Positions 61,256 to 64,000 of a stretch of DNA of 64,000 nt are shown here, piece after piece; the first letter of the stretch is position 1, and the number at the start of each line of letters is the position of its first letter. The DNA lies in the NCBI GenBank assembly GCA_030549335.1, contig JAUKPH010000028.1, positions 1,798,001 to 1,862,000 of the forward strand. Direction: 5' to 3'. Position numbers and translations under genes: made by a program. The stretch comes from Pontederia crassipes (lineage: Eukaryota > Streptophyta > Magnoliopsida > Commelinales > Pontederiaceae). The notes beneath the pieces are model-generated. The model was not told where the DNA came from, ran no database searches, and saw nothing but the letters and a program-made list of their open reading frames with translations.

Positions 61256-62221
61256 GCATGCTTATGATAAACATTAAATCATATATATATAATATTAATA
61301 ATGCCAATTCTACGCAAATTGGAGATTCAACTGGACCCTAAGTCACTTCAAAATAATAAAAAAAAACACCCTTGTACTATAAGGGATTCGTTGTAAAAGG
61401 ATTAATGGAGGATCCTAATCGATTTATGATTTTCAATCATCTGTAAATGATTCGATTTCAAAGAGCGATATTAAAGATTTTATTAAATTTAGTTAATTGC
61501 CAGCTCCCTCCTCCTATATATCTCCGGTAGCAAATTAATTAAGATGAATGTGATATGAAAGATGACTTATGTATCTGACTCATGAACGATCGATCTGACA
61601 TTTTAGGGATTGGATAACTCATCCCTCTTTGTCTCTTCTAGTCGATTGGATAACACGACCTGCTTATGATAAGGTGCATGTGGTCTCAGAAATTAAATGA
61701 TACGGTGGTGGTTTGGACTTTGGAGGAGGAGGAGGCGAGAGTGGTCCTTTTCTTTTATTCTTTTTTTTTCCTTATCAATTTGTTGTGATGTGTGTATCCA
61801 ATGTACACTACCAATGATGTATGACAATGATCACCGATTAAATTGGTTGGGGCTGCTTAGTCACTCCTGAATTCAAAATTCTCACGTCTCAAGTAAAAAA
61901 ATATTTTTTAAAAAAGATTGAGTAAACTTAAACTTATTCATACATTTTTTTCACTAACAACATATCGATATCTAGGACTACTAACAACTGACTAATTCGA
62001 TATTGGGACGAAAGCGGAAAAAATTTATTGGCTCCAAGGTTCGAACTCGATACTACTAATGTCTGTCGAATCATATGGGGGCACAACTCACTACCTCTGC
62101 GTATACCGTCGTTGGTTATATTTCTTTTCCTTTTAGTGTAGCGCGGAGAAATTGTTGATTGACACAATGGTCGGATGACTTGATAAGTGCTCAATAGAAA
62201 CGGGCACGTGAAATTTACGTA
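61256..62221. other. AT-rich spacer with a diverged third copy of the non-coding repeat
   Basis: Recognisable blocks from units 1 and 2: CTGCTTATGATAAGGTGCAT (61.66 kb) and GACTTGATAAGTG followed by GAAACGGGCACGTGAAAT (62.18 kb). A further block continues at about 62.81-62.88 kb beyond the MITE. Confidence 0.55.
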
Positions 62222-62799
62222 GGAGTCGTTTGACACATTATCAATTTAATTAATCGATAATTTAGATCACTATTTAGATATATTATCACTATTTAAATTA
62301 CCGATGATATCACATTATAATGTTTGGTAAGTATTAATAATATAAGTTATGATTAAAATAATTAGATAATAAATTATCAAAATATTCTTAAAAATTATTT
62401 TAAACTTTCATCACATGATATTATAAATAAACAAAGAAAAACATAGAAAAAATAAATATAGTAAAATAAGATGAGACAATATTAAACGTTATTGATAAAG
62501 AAATTAAATAATAGAGAAAATGAGATTGAATGATATTTATTTATTAATAAAATATTTAAAATTAATATTTTGATTGATTTAGCATTATTGTCAAAATGCA
62601 TATCAAGCAACTGATAATCTTAAAATTCATCTCTTCTGTCTGCTATCTAAATTATCAGTGAGGTGGTAATTAAGATTACCAGTGCAATAAAAATTACCGG
62701 TAATCTATCACAGTCAAACGAGATAATGTGATGAACCCTAAAAATTTTAAACAAAATTATCGATAATCTATCTGAATTACCTCGTACCAAACAGCCCAT
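62222..62799. mobile_element. MITE inserted in the third repeat copy
   Basis: Imperfect terminal inverted repeats GGAGTCGTTTGAC on the left and GGGCTGTTTGGTAC read from the right, with an AT-rich interior full of ATTATCGATAAT-like palindromes. It separates the CACGTGAAAT block from the GATCGATG/GGGACGTGCACCCACC block that are adjacent in the other copies. Tourist/Harbinger-like by its ends. Confidence 0.55.
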
Positions 62800-62881
62800 A
62801 AAATTTTGACGAGAAACGTGTTGATCGATGAAATCGATTGGGACGTGCACCCACCACCCATCTCCATGACTGATTACTTGC

Positions 62882-63266
62882 TAAGATCCCTAACTTATGA
62901 CCAAATGAATTAATGACCATGGGGCATGCTTTAATTAATTTGGGACCCGCCCAAGCCAGCAGATCAGACCAACCTTTAATTTACTATCTGAAAATGAAGT
63001 TGATAATGAATGATGTTCTTGATAACAAAGCTAATTAATCCTTCTTGAGAGCTCAAACGCATTCATTACTCACATTTTGCACCTTCAATGTATCTCTTGA
63101 GTTCATAGTTAATTATGATATCCATACTTTTATGTGTGATTTTTTTTAAAAAAAAAAATCTTTAAGAAGTAACGTTTAATATCATGATCTCCTTTTGTCA
63201 CAAATCAATCACACGTGACTTAATTTCTTATGAGATAGAATTGGTCAATATATGTATTAGTCATTG
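62882..63266. other. AT-rich spacer
   Basis: Nothing recognisable is seen before the LTR-like start. Confidence 0.4.
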
Positions 63267-64000
63267 TGTAATACCCGGCCCTTAATTATCTAATTACAAC
63301 TTAAAAGTTTTTCAAAATTAAAAAAAATTGTGGGACGCGACCGATTCTCCCTCCCCCCTCATTCCACTCCCTCCACGACTCCCACTCCCTCAAAGGAGGG
63401 CAGCCAAGGTATAAGGGAGGGAGTAAGGTGGACTCCCTCCCTTTCATCATAGTCGCACCCCCATCTCTTCTTCTTCTTCTTCTTCTCCTTCGTCGTTTGT
63501 TCTTTCCGACGAACTACGAATCAGCGGACAAACGAACCACGCGAGTGCGGACGATGCACGTAGGACGATCCCACACCCGCGACCCTCCTGCGAGGTACCT
63601 GCGCGCGCTCCCACCGGCCAAAGATGATCGACAACCGACCAGACCGTCGACAGCGATTGGAATCCAACCGACAAAGGTACCATCGAAGTAGAAATCCCCT
63701 AGATGATTAAATGTTGATCATTCACCCATGCATTTTGATCCCATTATGGTCTAGAGATTATTAGAAATATTTTTCGTATCATGAGTATCGCGATCGGACG
63801 ATCGGAGGTCAGTCGAAAATGTTCTGCGCGAAGAATCGATCGACCGGTCCACCATATCGGTCGACCGATCTTCATCGTGCCATGTCATGACTCAAAGCCA
63901 GTCGACCAACCTCAAAAAATCGGTCAACCGACCTTGCAAGAAGCCGCCGAGGCTATAGATCAATCGACCGATCCCGCAACCTCTTAATGCGCAGCGACCG
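63267..64000 (+). mobile_element. Probable LTR start, runs off the window (fossil)
   Basis: Begins TGTAATACCCGGCCCTTAAT, a start typical of Tekay/Del-type Ty3/gypsy LTRs. A TATAAGGGAGGG box (about 63.41 kb), a pyrimidine-rich CTTCTT stretch and several GGTCGACCGA motifs (63.83-63.98 kb) follow. The other end lies outside, so neither size nor state can be judged. Confidence 0.45.

Noticed and set aside
60651-61307. Serine/proline-rich 218-codon minus-strand frame
   Set aside because: Low-complexity translation of the degenerate GC-rich repeat; overlapping frames are open on both strands.
63428-63691. 87-codon frame near the right edge
   Set aside because: Poly-Leu run from a CTT microsatellite followed by basic low-complexity sequence inside an LTR-like region.

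Overview
The window is nuclear DNA of a flowering plant, probably a monocot. The evidence is intron-split plant genes (AMT2-type ammonium transporter, XRCC2, GLYI-like glyoxalases), a CC-type NLR, a G-type lectin receptor kinase, and a dense load of plant transposons (Athila-type LTR element, L1 and RTE LINEs, hAT- and Tourist-like MITEs). The very GC-rich AMT exons beside AT-rich introns suggest a monocot, but the species cannot be named from sequence alone.

Layout. 0-2.8 kb: 3' part of a CC-NBS-LRR resistance gene (+), open at the window edge. 3.8-8.7 kb: two-exon ammonium transporter (-) with a 3.4-kb intron holding two DNA-transposon relics. 9.5-13.1 kb: a 5'-truncated RTE LINE with a perfect 16-bp target duplication, then a 1.1-kb foldback element. 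13.9-20.9 kb: ten-exon XRCC2 gene (-), whose third intron carries an ORF1-only L1 relic with a short retroposon inside it. 23.9-26.4 kb: intronless lectin receptor kinase (+) with a 2-bp lesion in the catalytic loop. 28.0-51.3 kb: a segmental duplication of a 2.9-kb GLYI-gene unit. The second unit was enlarged by an L1 LINE, by a 10.1-kb Athila-type LTR retrotransposon nested in that LINE, by a second foldback element, and by a further local duplication of the glyoxalase gene, giving three GLYI copies in all. 51.3-64.0 kb: gene-poor, AT-rich DNA with a second, non-coding segmental duplication (about 52.6-54.1, 58.1-60.7 and a diverged third copy at 61.6-62.9 kb), another interrupted LINE, solo LTRs, MITEs and a probable LTR start at the right edge.

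The host genes do not form a pathway: immune receptors (NLR, lectin kinase), ammonium transport, recombination repair (XRCC2) and VOC-fold glyoxalase-like enzymes. The most informative structure is the nested block at 28-51 kb. Empty sites in the first unit order the events (unit duplication, then LINE and foldback insertions, then the Athila insertion into the LINE), while the decayed LINE and the near-identical gene copies seem to disagree about age.
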